A DNA stretch of 48,700 bases from positions 1-48,700 of the forward strand of contig JAKSCQ010000220.1 of assembly GCA_022360555.1 (NCBI GenBank), read 5' to 3'. Shown here piece by piece: positions 28,234 through 35,517 of this stretch. The stretch comes from Pseudomonadales bacterium (GTDB taxonomy: Bacteria; Pseudomonadota; Gammaproteobacteria; Pseudomonadales; Alcanivoracaceae). The stretch's first letter is position 1. The number at the start of each line of letters is the position of its first letter. A program made the position numbers and the translations under genes. The notes under the pieces were generated by a model, which was given only the letters and a program-made list of their open reading frames with translations, was not told the DNA's origin and ran no database searches.

Positions 28234-28743
28234 ATGAAGGTATTGGTTGATCGCGAGTTTCCCACCAGTGTGGCGCGGTTGTACGAGATCATGACCAGCA
28301 AGGCCTATTTCGAGAAACGCTTTGAGTGGGGGAAAGTCAGCGATTATCGCTTTCAGGCCTTCGACGAAACCCCCGAGGGGCTGTTGATACAGATTGTCCA
28401 GCCGATTGAGATCCGCACCGACAAGGTACCGGCCTTCGCCCGGCGCTTTCTCCCCGAGAAGTCGGACCTGCTGACAGAGTTCCTCTGGCTGCCCACCTCC
28501 CAGGCCGGAGAGTATCTGGCCCGCTACCGTTTTCAGTTGGGGAATGTGCCCCTGAAAATCGGCGGTACCATGCGTCTGAGCGCCGATGGCGAGAAGCAGG
28601 CGATCCAGCAGACCGAAGTGGAGCTCACCTCGTCGGTTCCGCTGGTGGGCAAGAAGCTGGTGTCGTTGGTGGCACCGAAAGTGGATGATGCCCTGGCCGG
28701 CGATTACCGCCATACCCTGCGCTATGTGGAAGAGTACGCCTGA
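28234..28743 (+). CDS. DUF2505 family protein
   Basis: 169 residues with the start MKVLVDREFPTSVARLYEIMTS typical of DUF2505, a START/SRPBCC-like fold thought to bind hydrophobic ligands. No signal peptide or membrane helix. Function unknown. It lies 2 bp after the degenerate-GGDEF gene and is the last of a three-gene run that starts with the CHSQG hydrolase. Confidence 0.8.
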   Translation: MKVLVDREFPTSVARLYEIMTSKAYFEKRFEWGKVSDYRFQAFDETPEGLLIQIVQPIEIRTDKVPAFARRFLPEKSDLLTEFLWLPTSQAGEYLARYRFQLGNVPLKIGGTMRLSADGEKQAIQQTEVELTSSVPLVGKKLVSLVAPKVDDALAGDYRHTLRYVEEYA

Positions 28744-28770
28744 CTTTGTGGTGGGCCTTGGCTGTGACAC

Positions 28771-28796
28771 TGTGGGAGCGGCCGTGTGGCCGCGAC
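28771..28796. repeat. REP-like palindrome TGTGGGAGCGG type
   Basis: TGTGGGAGCGGCC followed by a GTGT loop and GGCCGCGAC; the core stem is GCGGCC / GGCCGC (28778-28783, 28788-28793). It shares its head with the copy at 48505-48530. It lies between two convergent genes, DUF2505 and the SDR. Confidence 0.8.
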
Positions 28797-28810
28797 ACCC
28801 AAACAGCTTG

Positions 28811-29611
28811 CTAGCGCCGGTACTTCGCCCCGAGCTCCCGTACTGTCCGTTCCCAGCGTTTTCTGAACCAGCGCTTGCGTCGCCACCGCTCATGGGTATG
28901 GCGGCTGGCCGTTTGAACCACCTCATCGTTATCCAGCGCCTCCAGTAGTGCCTTGCCCAGCTCGGGCAGGGTGACCGGGCTACGGGCGATCTTGCGCTGG
29001 AAGCGGGCTTCGGTGAGTGGATCGGAGGTGTGCAGGAAACCCGGTGTTTCCTGATAGAGCGGAAGTACAAGAGTGCTCACATGAATGCCCCGGTGGTGCA
29101 CTTCGCTGTGCAGGCTTTCGCCCAACGCCACGATGGCGGCGCTGGTGGCACTCTGGGCGGCACTCAGTGGCCCAGGCAGCAACCCGAATTGTGGCACCAC
29201 ATTGAGAATACGACCGCCTTGCTCCTGTCGCCGCATGGCGGAGATGGCGCTCTGGCAAAGATTTACCGTATCCAGCAACTGGGCGGAGATCAGGTGTTCC
29301 CAGTCGCTGGAGCGAGTGGCTTCGAAAGGACCCAGCGACAGAAAGGCGGGCAGGTTGATGACGCTGTCGAGCTGGCTCCAGCGCCGCAATACCCGTTCCA
29401 CGCCACGCTGACAGTCCCGGGCGTTGCCGGGCTGGCACTCCAGAAACAGGGCTTCGCAGCCTTCGCGATGCAGGGCGGCGCAGGCTTCATTGCCACGGTG
29501 CCGGTCGTCGCTGGCCAGGGCCAGGCGAAAACGGGGCGCTGCCGCGGTTGCCAGGGCGGCACCCAGCTCCGAGCAGGCATGGTTGATCAGCAGGGTGGGG
29601 GACTGTTTCAA
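28811..29611 (-). CDS. Short-chain dehydrogenase-like pseudoenzyme
   Basis: 266 residues with overall SDR layout, but every key site is changed. The TGxxxGxG cofactor loop reads NHACSELG (10-17), the NNAG region reads NLPAF, the catalytic Ser position is P140 in NVVPQFG, and the YxxxK pair is Q153 and S157 in AAQSATSAA. NAD(P) oxidoreductase activity is therefore improbable. The C-terminus is a very basic, Trp/Arg-rich tail (ERWRRKRWFRKRWERTVREL) that could bind membrane lipids or nucleic acid. It diverges from the 69-aa membrane protein, sharing a 94-bp region with two matching palindromes. Confidence 0.8.
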   Translation of the reverse strand: MKQSPTLLINHACSELGAALATAAAPRFRLALASDDRHRGNEACAALHREGCEALFLECQPGNARDCQRGVERVLRRWSQLDSVINLPAFLSLGPFEATRSSDWEHLISAQLLDTVNLCQSAISAMRRQEQGGRILNVVPQFGLLPGPLSAAQSATSAAIVALGESLHSEVHHRGIHVSTLVLPLYQETPGFLHTSDPLTEARFQRKIARSPVTLPELGKALLEALDNDEVVQTASRHTHERWRRKRWFRKRWERTVRELGAKYRR

Positions 29612-29630
29612 GGCGACTCCGAACCCGAAA

Positions 29631-29648
29631 AGTGAACAAGTGTTGACA
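29631..29648. promoter_or_regulatory. Palindromic operator 1 (DesT/FabR-like), overlapping a -35
   Basis: The 18-bp site has the core GTGAACA-AG-TGTTGAC, fitting the pattern GTnAACAnnTGTTnAC. It contains TTGACA (29643-29648), which with TAACAT (29665-29670) 16 bp on would form the promoter of the small membrane-protein gene. The pattern resembles the palindrome I recall for the TetR-family lipid regulators DesT and FabR; the actual regulator is unknown. Confidence 0.55.
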
Positions 29649-29661
29649 TGGTGGTCTTATA

Positions 29662-29679
29662 GGTTAACATGTGTTCACT
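29662..29679. promoter_or_regulatory. Palindromic operator 2 (DesT/FabR-like), overlapping a -10
   Basis: The core GTTAACA-TG-TGTTCAC follows the same GTnAACAnnTGTTnAC pattern as operator 1, centred 31 bp away (about three helical turns). It covers the presumed -10 of the small gene. Two copies flanking one promoter between divergent genes strongly suggest a repressor-controlled locus. Confidence 0.55.
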
Positions 29680-29705
29680 ATTAAGTGATTCGAGGAGTGT
29701 TACCA

Positions 29706-29915
29706 ATGACTGCATACTCTCGCCTTTTCAAGGATATCACTGCACTTTTGCTGACCATTGTCGTCGCCATGCTGCTGGTATCCGGTCTTGCCGATAATGG
29801 CGAGACGCTGTTCACTGCCATGCTGGCATTTGCGGCCATGGTGCCAGTGGTGGCCAGCGCGGCAGTGAGTCTCAAGCGTGACTGGGATGGTCTTGACCAC
29901 CATTACAGCCACTAA
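29706..29915 (+). CDS. Small two-helix membrane protein
   Basis: 69 residues from ATG 29706, with GAGGAG (29692-29697) upstream. Two hydrophobic helices (about 12-32 and 41-61) with a short NGETL turn and a charged C-terminus (KRDWDGLDHHYSH). Not a recognised family. Its promoter is overlapped by two palindromic sites, and it diverges from the SDR pseudoenzyme. Its last bases overlap the 3' end of the convergent symporter gene by 4 bp. Confidence 0.75.
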   Translation: MTAYSRLFKDITALLLTIVVAMLLVSGLADNGETLFTAMLAFAAMVPVVASAAVSLKRDWDGLDHHYSH

Positions 29916-31231
29916 CCCTGATCTTCCCCGATATGGGCCCTTTCGGGGGCCTGTGCTTCCATCTCTGCCACCGGCAGAGAGAGTACCTGTTCTTCCCCTT
30001 CACTGCGTGCCAATAGCACCGTCACCACACTGTCCCCCCAGACATTCACGGCGGTGCGGAACATGTCCAGCACCCGGTCCGTGACCAGAATCAGCCCCAG
30101 GGCCTCGGCTGGCAGGCCAATGGCGGCAAGAATCACGGTAATGGCCACCAGTGAGGCAGCAGGAATGCTGGCCACCCCGATGGAGGTCAGCAGGGCGGTA
30201 ATGACAATCATGAATTGTGTCGCCAGCGACAGATCCATGCCATAGGCCTGGGCAATAAACATGGCCGCCACGCATTCGTAAAGGGCGGTGCCGTCCATGT
30301 TCACGGTGGCGCCCAGGGGCAGCACGAAACTGCTGCTGCGCTTGGAGACCCCGGAGCGTTTCTGCACACAATCCATGGTCAGTGGCAGGGTGGCGGCGGA
30401 GCTGGCCGAGGAAAAGGCGGTCAGCAGGGCCGGGGTCATGGCCTGCAGGTGCCGCAGTGGCGAGCGCCGGGCCAGTAAGAACACCAGCGCCGGCATGAAG
30501 ACAAGAGCATGGAAGGCCAGAGCCAGGATTACCGTGAGGAAGAACCAGGCCAGCGGCTCGATGGCATCCAGCCCGGTGCGGGTGACTGTGGCGGCGATCA
30601 GACCGAATACCCCCAGCGGCGTGAACCGGATGATCAGCATGGTGATTTTGATGATCACCTGGTAGATACCCTCGATGATGTTGCGCAGGCTCTGGCCGGC
30701 AGGGCTGTCTTCGGTACGCAGGAAAAAACCGAACAGCAGGGAAAACACGATCAGGCCAAGCATCTGCCCGTTGGCGGCGGCGGCAATCAGGTTGGGGGGC
30801 AGCATCTGTTTGAGGATTTCGGTGAAATCCCCGGCGCCACGTCCTTCAATGCTGGCCAGCACATTGTCTGTGTCCTTGGCGAGCCCAAGCATGTCCTTGG
30901 CCGGGGTGCCATCCACGACACCGGGAGTGAACAGGTTGACGACCATCAGCCCGACCAGCACGGCCATCAGCGAGGTGGTCAGGTACAGGGCCACCGTTTT
31001 GAGCCCCATGCGTCCCAGATTCTTGCCGTCGCCCACCCCGACAATGCCGCCGATGATGGCGGTGACGATCAGGGGCACCACCACCATTTTCAGGGCATTG
31101 ATGAACAGGCTGCCGATCAGGTCATAGCTGGCCAGCAGGGGTAAGCCGAGCAGGGTGGTGTCCGGGTGGGTCAGGCTGCCTGCCAGGGCAGCCAGCAGCA
31201 TGGCAATAAAAATCTGGTGGTGAAGCTTCAT
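29912..31231 (-). CDS. Dicarboxylate/amino acid:cation symporter (DAACS family)
   Basis: 439-residue secondary transporter of the GltP/DctA family. The re-entrant loop and binding-site motifs are present: SSASSAATLPLTM (HP1), PLGATVNMDGTALY (TM7 with NMDG), GVASIPAASLV (HP2), and DRVLDMFRTAVNVWGD (TM8 with the substrate-binding Asp, Arg and Asn). About eight hydrophobic helices are visible. The Arg in TM8 fits an acidic substrate such as glutamate, aspartate or C4-dicarboxylate; which one cannot be told. Single gene on the minus strand. Confidence 0.93.
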   Translation of the reverse strand: MKLHHQIFIAMLLAALAGSLTHPDTTLLGLPLLASYDLIGSLFINALKMVVVPLIVTAIIGGIVGVGDGKNLGRMGLKTVALYLTTSLMAVLVGLMVVNLFTPGVVDGTPAKDMLGLAKDTDNVLASIEGRGAGDFTEILKQMLPPNLIAAAANGQMLGLIVFSLLFGFFLRTEDSPAGQSLRNIIEGIYQVIIKITMLIIRFTPLGVFGLIAATVTRTGLDAIEPLAWFFLTVILALAFHALVFMPALVFLLARRSPLRHLQAMTPALLTAFSSASSAATLPLTMDCVQKRSGVSKRSSSFVLPLGATVNMDGTALYECVAAMFIAQAYGMDLSLATQFMIVITALLTSIGVASIPAASLVAITVILAAIGLPAEALGLILVTDRVLDMFRTAVNVWGDSVVTVLLARSEGEEQVLSLPVAEMEAQAPERAHIGEDQG

Positions 31232-31336
31232 GGGAGCCCCTGTGCTGTTGTCGATAGGCTTTGTTCTTCTTTACACATGGCGATCTAGGGTACCTGATCC
31301 ACGAAGGGGGCACAGGGGGGCGGGGGCGTTTTGTGA

Positions 31337-31951
31337 TCACATCAGTGTCTTGATGGCATCACTGACCGTCGGCTCCTGCACGCTGCGCTGGTAGGCGGCC
31401 TTGAGTTGCCGGTCCGCTTCCACTGGCCCCAGTCGCTCGCACAGCAGCACATAGGTGCGGTTGAGCTGTTTGCGCAGGCTGGCCAGGGAGAGCGGGCTGA
31501 GTGATCGCTCCGGTGCCTGCAGCCAGTACTCCATGGTCAGGCGAACTTCCGGGTGTGTGTGGCTGCTTCGCAGTTGTGATGCCAGGTCCAGACGCAACTG
31601 ATCCGCGGCTTGCCTGCCGAGACCGTCCCACAAGTGTCGCATCAGTATTTCGAACGCATGGGTGCAGGGATGTTCGCCCTCGCGGGGGCTGCTGGCGGCG
31701 ATCGGGTCGGCCGCCAGTTCGCTGTCGGAAAGCGTCATGGCCTGCACCAGGCTCATGTGAATCTGGTGACGACGTTCTCCCAGATCGAACAGCCGGCACA
31801 GGTCAGTGACGAACCCCTGCAGAGAAAAGCGCGGCCGCTGCGCATAGTGTTCCTGCCAGTGGCTGATGGCTTCCAGTAGCAGCGGCTCGTTCATGTAGGG
31901 GGTCAGGCCGGTGACGATGGCGCGGCGCCGGCGTTGCAGTTCCTGACTCAT
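31337..31951 (-). CDS. Hypothetical protein coupled to amt
   Basis: 204 residues, mostly helical, soluble, Arg/Leu-rich (MSQELQRRRRAIVTGLTPYM, RLDLASQLRSSHTHPEVRLTMEYWL). No family recognised; it is not a PII protein (no T-loop with YRG or the PII signature). The ATG overlaps the amt stop by 4 bp, so it is made together with the ammonium transporter and probably under the same nitrogen control. Confidence 0.7.
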   Translation of the reverse strand: MSQELQRRRRAIVTGLTPYMNEPLLLEAISHWQEHYAQRPRFSLQGFVTDLCRLFDLGERRHQIHMSLVQAMTLSDSELAADPIAASSPREGEHPCTHAFEILMRHLWDGLGRQAADQLRLDLASQLRSSHTHPEVRLTMEYWLQAPERSLSPLSLASLRKQLNRTYVLLCERLGPVEADRQLKAAYQRSVQEPTVSDAIKTLM

Positions 31952-33240
31952 GAACGGGGCTCCATCTGTGTGGCCATGTCAGCGTTGTAGGGGGTGTTGT
32001 GGGGAAATTCCGGGTAGCCGGTTTCCGCATGTTCGCTGAGATCGAGTCCCCGTTGTTCGTGCAAGGCCGGGGCTCGCAGGCCAGCCAGGATGGAGACCAG
32101 CATGTACATGATCAGCGCCGTGAAGAAGGCCCAGCCGAAGGCCACCACAATGCCCAGCAGTTGCACGGTAATCCGTTCCGGATTGAACAGGTCCCCTTCG
32201 TAGAACAATCCGGCGGCCAGGGTGCCCCAGGCGCCGGCGAAGGCATGGACAGGCACCGCACCCACCACATCATCCAGCCGCAGGGCCAGCAGCAGGCGGG
32301 CACCAAAGGCGGCCAGGGCGCCGGCAAGCAGGCCGGTCAACACGGCAAAACCGGGGGCCATGACAGCACACCCGGCGGTCACGGCAACCAGCCCGGCGAG
32401 GCTGCCGTTGACGGTTTCGGTCAGCAGGATGGGGCGCCGACTGGCCATGCGGTAGATGGCGCTGCCGACGGCGCCAGCCGCCGCAGCGAGCTGGGTGTTC
32501 AGGTTGACCCTGGCAATGTCCACGCTGGCACTGAGAGTGGAGCCGCCATTGAAGCCGAACCAGCCAAACCAGAGGATAAAGCCACCCAGGGCCACGTAGG
32601 ACAGGTTGTGGCCGGGAATCGTGCGCGCCTCGCCATGCTTGTCGAAGCGGCCCAGGCGCGGGCCCACTACCATGATGCCGGCCAGGGCACACCAGCCACC
32701 AATACTGTGGACCACGGTAGAGCCGGCAAAATCAATGAAGCCCAGCTTTGCCAGCCAGCCATTGCTGTTCCAGGCCCAGTTGCCGAACAGGGGGTAGATA
32801 ACGCCGGTGATAAGCATGGCGCCACACAAGTAGCCCACATAGCGGGTGCGTTCTGCCATGGCGCCGGATGCGATGGTGGCAGCAGTGGCGGCAAACATGA
32901 TCTGGAACAGCAGCATGGCCCAGGTACTGCCGTCGGCGTGACTGAGCAAGAACTGGTCTTGCCCGAACCAGCCGGTGGGGTTGGTGCCGAACATCAGGCC
33001 AAAGCCCACAGCCCAGAACACCAGCGTGCCGACACAAAGGTCCATGTAGTTCTTCATTACCACATTGAGGGCATTCTTGGCCCGGCTGAGCCCGCTTTCC
33101 AGCAGGGCAAAGCCCGCCTGCATGAAGAACACCAGGGCCGCCGCCACGGCAATCCAGACGGTGTCCGTGGCGGTGAGGGAGTCGGCCCGGGCCAGGTTGG
33201 GCAGGCACAGCCAAAGTAGCCAGTGTGAGCGTTGTAGCAT
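31948..33240 (-). CDS. amt: Ammonium transporter Amt
   Basis: 430 residues with an N-terminal signal-like helix ending NLARADS and about eleven transmembrane helices. The twin pore histidines lie in DFAGSTVVHSIGG and DDVVGAVPVHAFAGAWG. The gating and ammonium-recruitment region (FMQAGFALLESGLSRAKNALNV, SGAMAERTRYVGYL) is conserved. A sigma-54 promoter sits about 30 nt upstream of its start. A glnK gene, commonly paired with amt, is absent; an unrelated gene overlaps its 3' end. Confidence 0.95.
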   Translation of the reverse strand: MLQRSHWLLWLCLPNLARADSLTATDTVWIAVAAALVFFMQAGFALLESGLSRAKNALNVVMKNYMDLCVGTLVFWAVGFGLMFGTNPTGWFGQDQFLLSHADGSTWAMLLFQIMFAATAATIASGAMAERTRYVGYLCGAMLITGVIYPLFGNWAWNSNGWLAKLGFIDFAGSTVVHSIGGWCALAGIMVVGPRLGRFDKHGEARTIPGHNLSYVALGGFILWFGWFGFNGGSTLSASVDIARVNLNTQLAAAAGAVGSAIYRMASRRPILLTETVNGSLAGLVAVTAGCAVMAPGFAVLTGLLAGALAAFGARLLLALRLDDVVGAVPVHAFAGAWGTLAAGLFYEGDLFNPERITVQLLGIVVAFGWAFFTALIMYMLVSILAGLRAPALHEQRGLDLSEHAETGYPEFPHNTPYNADMATQMEPRS

Positions 33241-33279
33241 AGTGCTGAATCCTGTTCGTCATGGTGGATGACTCAGGGA

Positions 33280-33296
33280 TTGCAACGGTTATGCCA
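33280..33296 (-). promoter_or_regulatory. Sigma-54 promoter of amt
   Basis: On the minus strand the bases read TGGCATAACCGTTGCAA: GG of the -24 box, exactly ten bases, GC of the -12 box, in agreement with TGGCAC-N5-TTGCA. Transcription would start near 33270, leaving a ~30-nt leader before the amt ATG at 33240. Nitrogen-limitation control is the expected meaning. Confidence 0.8.
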
Positions 33297-33336
33297 GCGG
33301 AGAAAGGGGAGGAACTGGTCCTTTTGTATGAATTGT

Positions 33337-33353
33337 TGCACTGGTTTTGTGCG
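33337..33353 (-). promoter_or_regulatory. NtrC-like enhancer site upstream of amt
   Basis: TGCAC-N7-GTGCG differs at one base from the NtrC half-site pair TGCAC-N7-GTGCA, and lies about 70-80 bp upstream of the predicted start. A lone GGTGCA half-site follows at about 33367-33372. Consistent with NtrC-activated sigma-54 transcription of amt. Confidence 0.5.
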
Positions 33354-33450
33354 CAGCGTCATGGCGGTGCACAGTCATGCCCGGGTTCGGGCATTGCAAC
33401 AAATATTGCTCAGCCAGCGAGTAACAACGCGCTGTCTTCGCTCCGCAGGC

Positions 33451-33480
33451 CGTTGGAGCTTTGCTTGCAAAGCGAAGGAG
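33451..33480. repeat. Short palindrome between amt and the EVE gene
   Basis: GCTTTGC-TT-GCAAAGC (33458-33473) inside CGTTGGAGC...GCGAAGGAG. It may be a degenerate REP copy; only weak similarity to the TGTGGGAGCGG repeats. A CCCGGGTTCGGG hairpin also occurs near 33379-33392. The rest of the 33241-33523 gap holds the amt control region and no gene. Confidence 0.35.
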
Positions 33481-33523
33481 AGGGGTTCAGTGCCTGGAGC
33501 GTTGGCTTTGGTGAAGCAGCCTG

Positions 33524-34003
33524 CTAGGCGGTGGCACCGTTGGCCTGGCTCAGTCGCTGGATAAGCTGATATTGCCGTTCGGTCACTTTCTGGACGGATA
33601 GGCGAGGCCGCAGGACCAGTTCCATGTCGGCAAATTCCGGGTTGGCCTTCAGCTGTTTGAGAGTAATGGGGTGCGAGTAGCTGCACACGAATTGCACATC
33701 CACTTGAAACCAGCGGGGAGCGGCATGGGTGCTGCGCGGGTCATGGCCATCCGAGGCCGGGTCGAACTGGCTGGGGTCCGGGTAGGGCGCACTGACCACC
33801 AGCCCTTCCCCCATGATTGCCGGAGTGGCGCAACTGGAGTGGTAGATCAGCACAGGGTCGCCTTCGCGCATGTCGTCGCGCAACCGATTGCGGGCCTGGA
33901 AATTGCGCACGCCGTCCCAGCCACTGCGGCCACCGGGGCAGGCTTTCAGGTCAGCGATGCTGAACACATCCGGTTCGGTCTTGAGTAGCCAGATAGCAGT
34001 CAT
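33524..34003 (-). CDS. EVE domain-containing protein
   Basis: 159 residues from ATG 34003 (GGAG upstream; the longer frame to 34063 is antisense-like and unneeded). The EVE/PUA-like hallmarks are WLLKTEPDVFSIADL, WDGVRNFQARNRLR, MREGDPVLIYHSS and AIMGEGLVVSAPYPD. EVE proteins have a YTH-like pocket for modified bases in nucleic acid; the ligand here is unknown. Its ATG overlaps the stop of the preceding small gene by 4 bp. Confidence 0.9.
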   Translation of the reverse strand: MTAIWLLKTEPDVFSIADLKACPGGRSGWDGVRNFQARNRLRDDMREGDPVLIYHSSCATPAIMGEGLVVSAPYPDPSQFDPASDGHDPRSTHAAPRWFQVDVQFVCSYSHPITLKQLKANPEFADMELVLRPRLSVQKVTERQYQLIQRLSQANGATA

Positions 34004-34380
34004 TGCCACTCCCGCGGGTGATGCGCCATCAAATGTTCCTTGGCCTGGGCCACGCTGCCGCAAATATAAACGGGAAAGTCCGGCTTGTTGAGCTTGAGCA
34101 TCATGTTGGCATAGGTGCGGTTGAGCACACTTTCCAGGACCAGCACCTTGGCCTCGGTGATCACGGCAAAGTCTTCGCCACAGGCAAAGCGGGCGGCGGA
34201 AAAGTCCAGGCCCTTGATGCGACCCACGTAGATGGCCAACTGCTTGCGTTGCTTGTGACGGTTGAACAGGTTGAGGCGCTGCCGGTAAATGGACAATTCG
34301 GTCCGCATATCGATCTGGGTACCATGCTTGATATCCACCAGCGTAAAGGGGCCATCCTGGGACACAGTGACTGCTGCCAT
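34000..34380 (-). CDS. Hypothetical protein coupled to the EVE gene
   Basis: 126 residues, soluble, alternating strand/helix (FTLVDIKHGTQIDMRTELSI, QLAIYVGRIKGLDFSAARF, EAKVLVLESVLNRTYANMML). The layout weakly resembles SpoIIAA/STAS-like proteins, but no diagnostic motif is seen, so I leave the function open. It overlaps the EVE gene by 4 bp and diverges from prmB (81-bp gap). Confidence 0.65.
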   Translation of the reverse strand: MAAVTVSQDGPFTLVDIKHGTQIDMRTELSIYRQRLNLFNRHKQRKQLAIYVGRIKGLDFSAARFACGEDFAVITEAKVLVLESVLNRTYANMMLKLNKPDFPVYICGSVAQAKEHLMAHHPREWQ

Positions 34381-34461
34381 GCGAAACCTTTTCTCTCAGC
34401 GTGACAGGCCTTTATAACGGATTTTGTGGTAATCTTCAGCGCTCTTTTCAGGAGGGATGCT

Positions 34462-35382
34462 GTGATCAGTCCACAACAGCGCAAAGAAGCCGCTCAAAGC
34501 CTGCAGACCGTGCGTGATTGCCTGAGGTTCGGTGAGTCGTCGCTGCGTGCCGGGCAGGTTTTTTTCGGCCACGGCAATGACGATCCCTGGGACGAGGCCC
34601 TGGCCCTGCTGATGACAACGCTTTCACTGCCGTTGCATTCCGACCCGCGCATCCTGGATGCCCGGCTGTTACCTTCGGAAGTGGATGCCTATCTGGATCT
34701 GCTCGTTCGCCGCGTCAATGATCGCATCCCGGTGCCGTATCTCACCCATGAAGCCTGGTTTTGCGGCTTGCCATTCTATGTGGACGAGCGGGTACTGATT
34801 CCCCGTTCCCCCCTGGCCGAGCTGATTGAGCAATCATTTTCGCCGTGGGTGGAGCCGGCCAATGTCCATCGGGTGCTGGATCTTTGCACCGGCAGTGGCT
34901 GTATCGCCATTGCCTGCGCCTACGCCTTTGAGCATGCCACCGTGGACGGCAGCGATATCAGCGATGAGGCTCTGGCGGTTTTTGACGACAACATTCACCG
35001 CCACGGGGTGGAGGATCAGGTACGGGCCCTGTTGTCCGACGGGCTCGACAATGTGGATGGCCCCTACGACTTGATTGTTTCCAATCCGCCCTATGTGGAT
35101 GCCCGGGACATGGCCAGCCTGCCGGAGGAATACCGCCACGAGCCGGAACTGGCCCTGGCATCCGGCGATGATGGACTGGATTTCACCCGGCGTCTGCTGC
35201 GCCAGGCGCCGGATCACCTCAGCGAGAATGGTGTGCTGATCGTGGAGGTCGGCAATAGCTGGGAAGCCATGCTGCGTGAATGGCCGGAGGTTCCCTTCTT
35301 CTGGTTCGAGTTCGAGCGGGGCGGGCACGGGGTATTCATGCTTGACCGGCAACAACTGCTAGAATACCGCGAACAGTTTTGA
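34462..35382 (+). CDS. prmB: 50S ribosomal protein L3 glutamine methyltransferase
   Basis: 306 residues, S-adenosylmethionine-dependent N5-glutamine methyltransferase. LDLCTGSGCIAIACA binds SAM and SNPPYVDA is the catalytic NPPY motif; PRSPLAELIEQ before it is typical of PrmB rather than PrmC. GTG 34462 has GGAGGG (34451-34456) 5 nt upstream. The order prmB-aroC is common in gammaproteobacteria. Confidence 0.94.
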   Translation: MISPQQRKEAAQSLQTVRDCLRFGESSLRAGQVFFGHGNDDPWDEALALLMTTLSLPLHSDPRILDARLLPSEVDAYLDLLVRRVNDRIPVPYLTHEAWFCGLPFYVDERVLIPRSPLAELIEQSFSPWVEPANVHRVLDLCTGSGCIAIACAYAFEHATVDGSDISDEALAVFDDNIHRHGVEDQVRALLSDGLDNVDGPYDLIVSNPPYVDARDMASLPEEYRHEPELALASGDDGLDFTRRLLRQAPDHLSENGVLIVEVGNSWEAMLREWPEVPFFWFEFERGGHGVFMLDRQQLLEYREQF

Positions 35383-35413
35383 GCCCGGCTTTTCGGGGCA
35401 GAACCAGTCACAG

Positions 35414-35490
35414 GGTGGTCATGCCGAAGGCATCACCACCAGTAGTACACATTGCCAGCAGGGCAGGCTCCCCCGGAGCGTGCCCGGCAA
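35414..35490 (+). promoter_or_regulatory. Two strong hairpins before aroC
   Basis: First stem: GGTGGT and ATGCC (35414-35419, 35421-35425) pair with GGCAT and ACCACC (35429-35433, 35435-35440) across a C/C mismatch, with a GAA loop. Second, nested stem: TTGCC (35452-35456), GGGCA (35461-35465) and GCTCC (35467-35471) pair with GGCAA (35486-35490), TGCCC (35481-35485) and GGAGC (35475-35479). Neither has a T tract. They fill most of the prmB-aroC gap. Confidence 0.6.
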
Positions 35491-35517
35491 GCGATAACCC
35501 AACGTTTGAGGGAGCCC

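Noticed and set aside
31337-31951. GlnK (PII) downstream of amt
   Set aside because: Length 204 and composition do not fit PII, and no PII signature is present.
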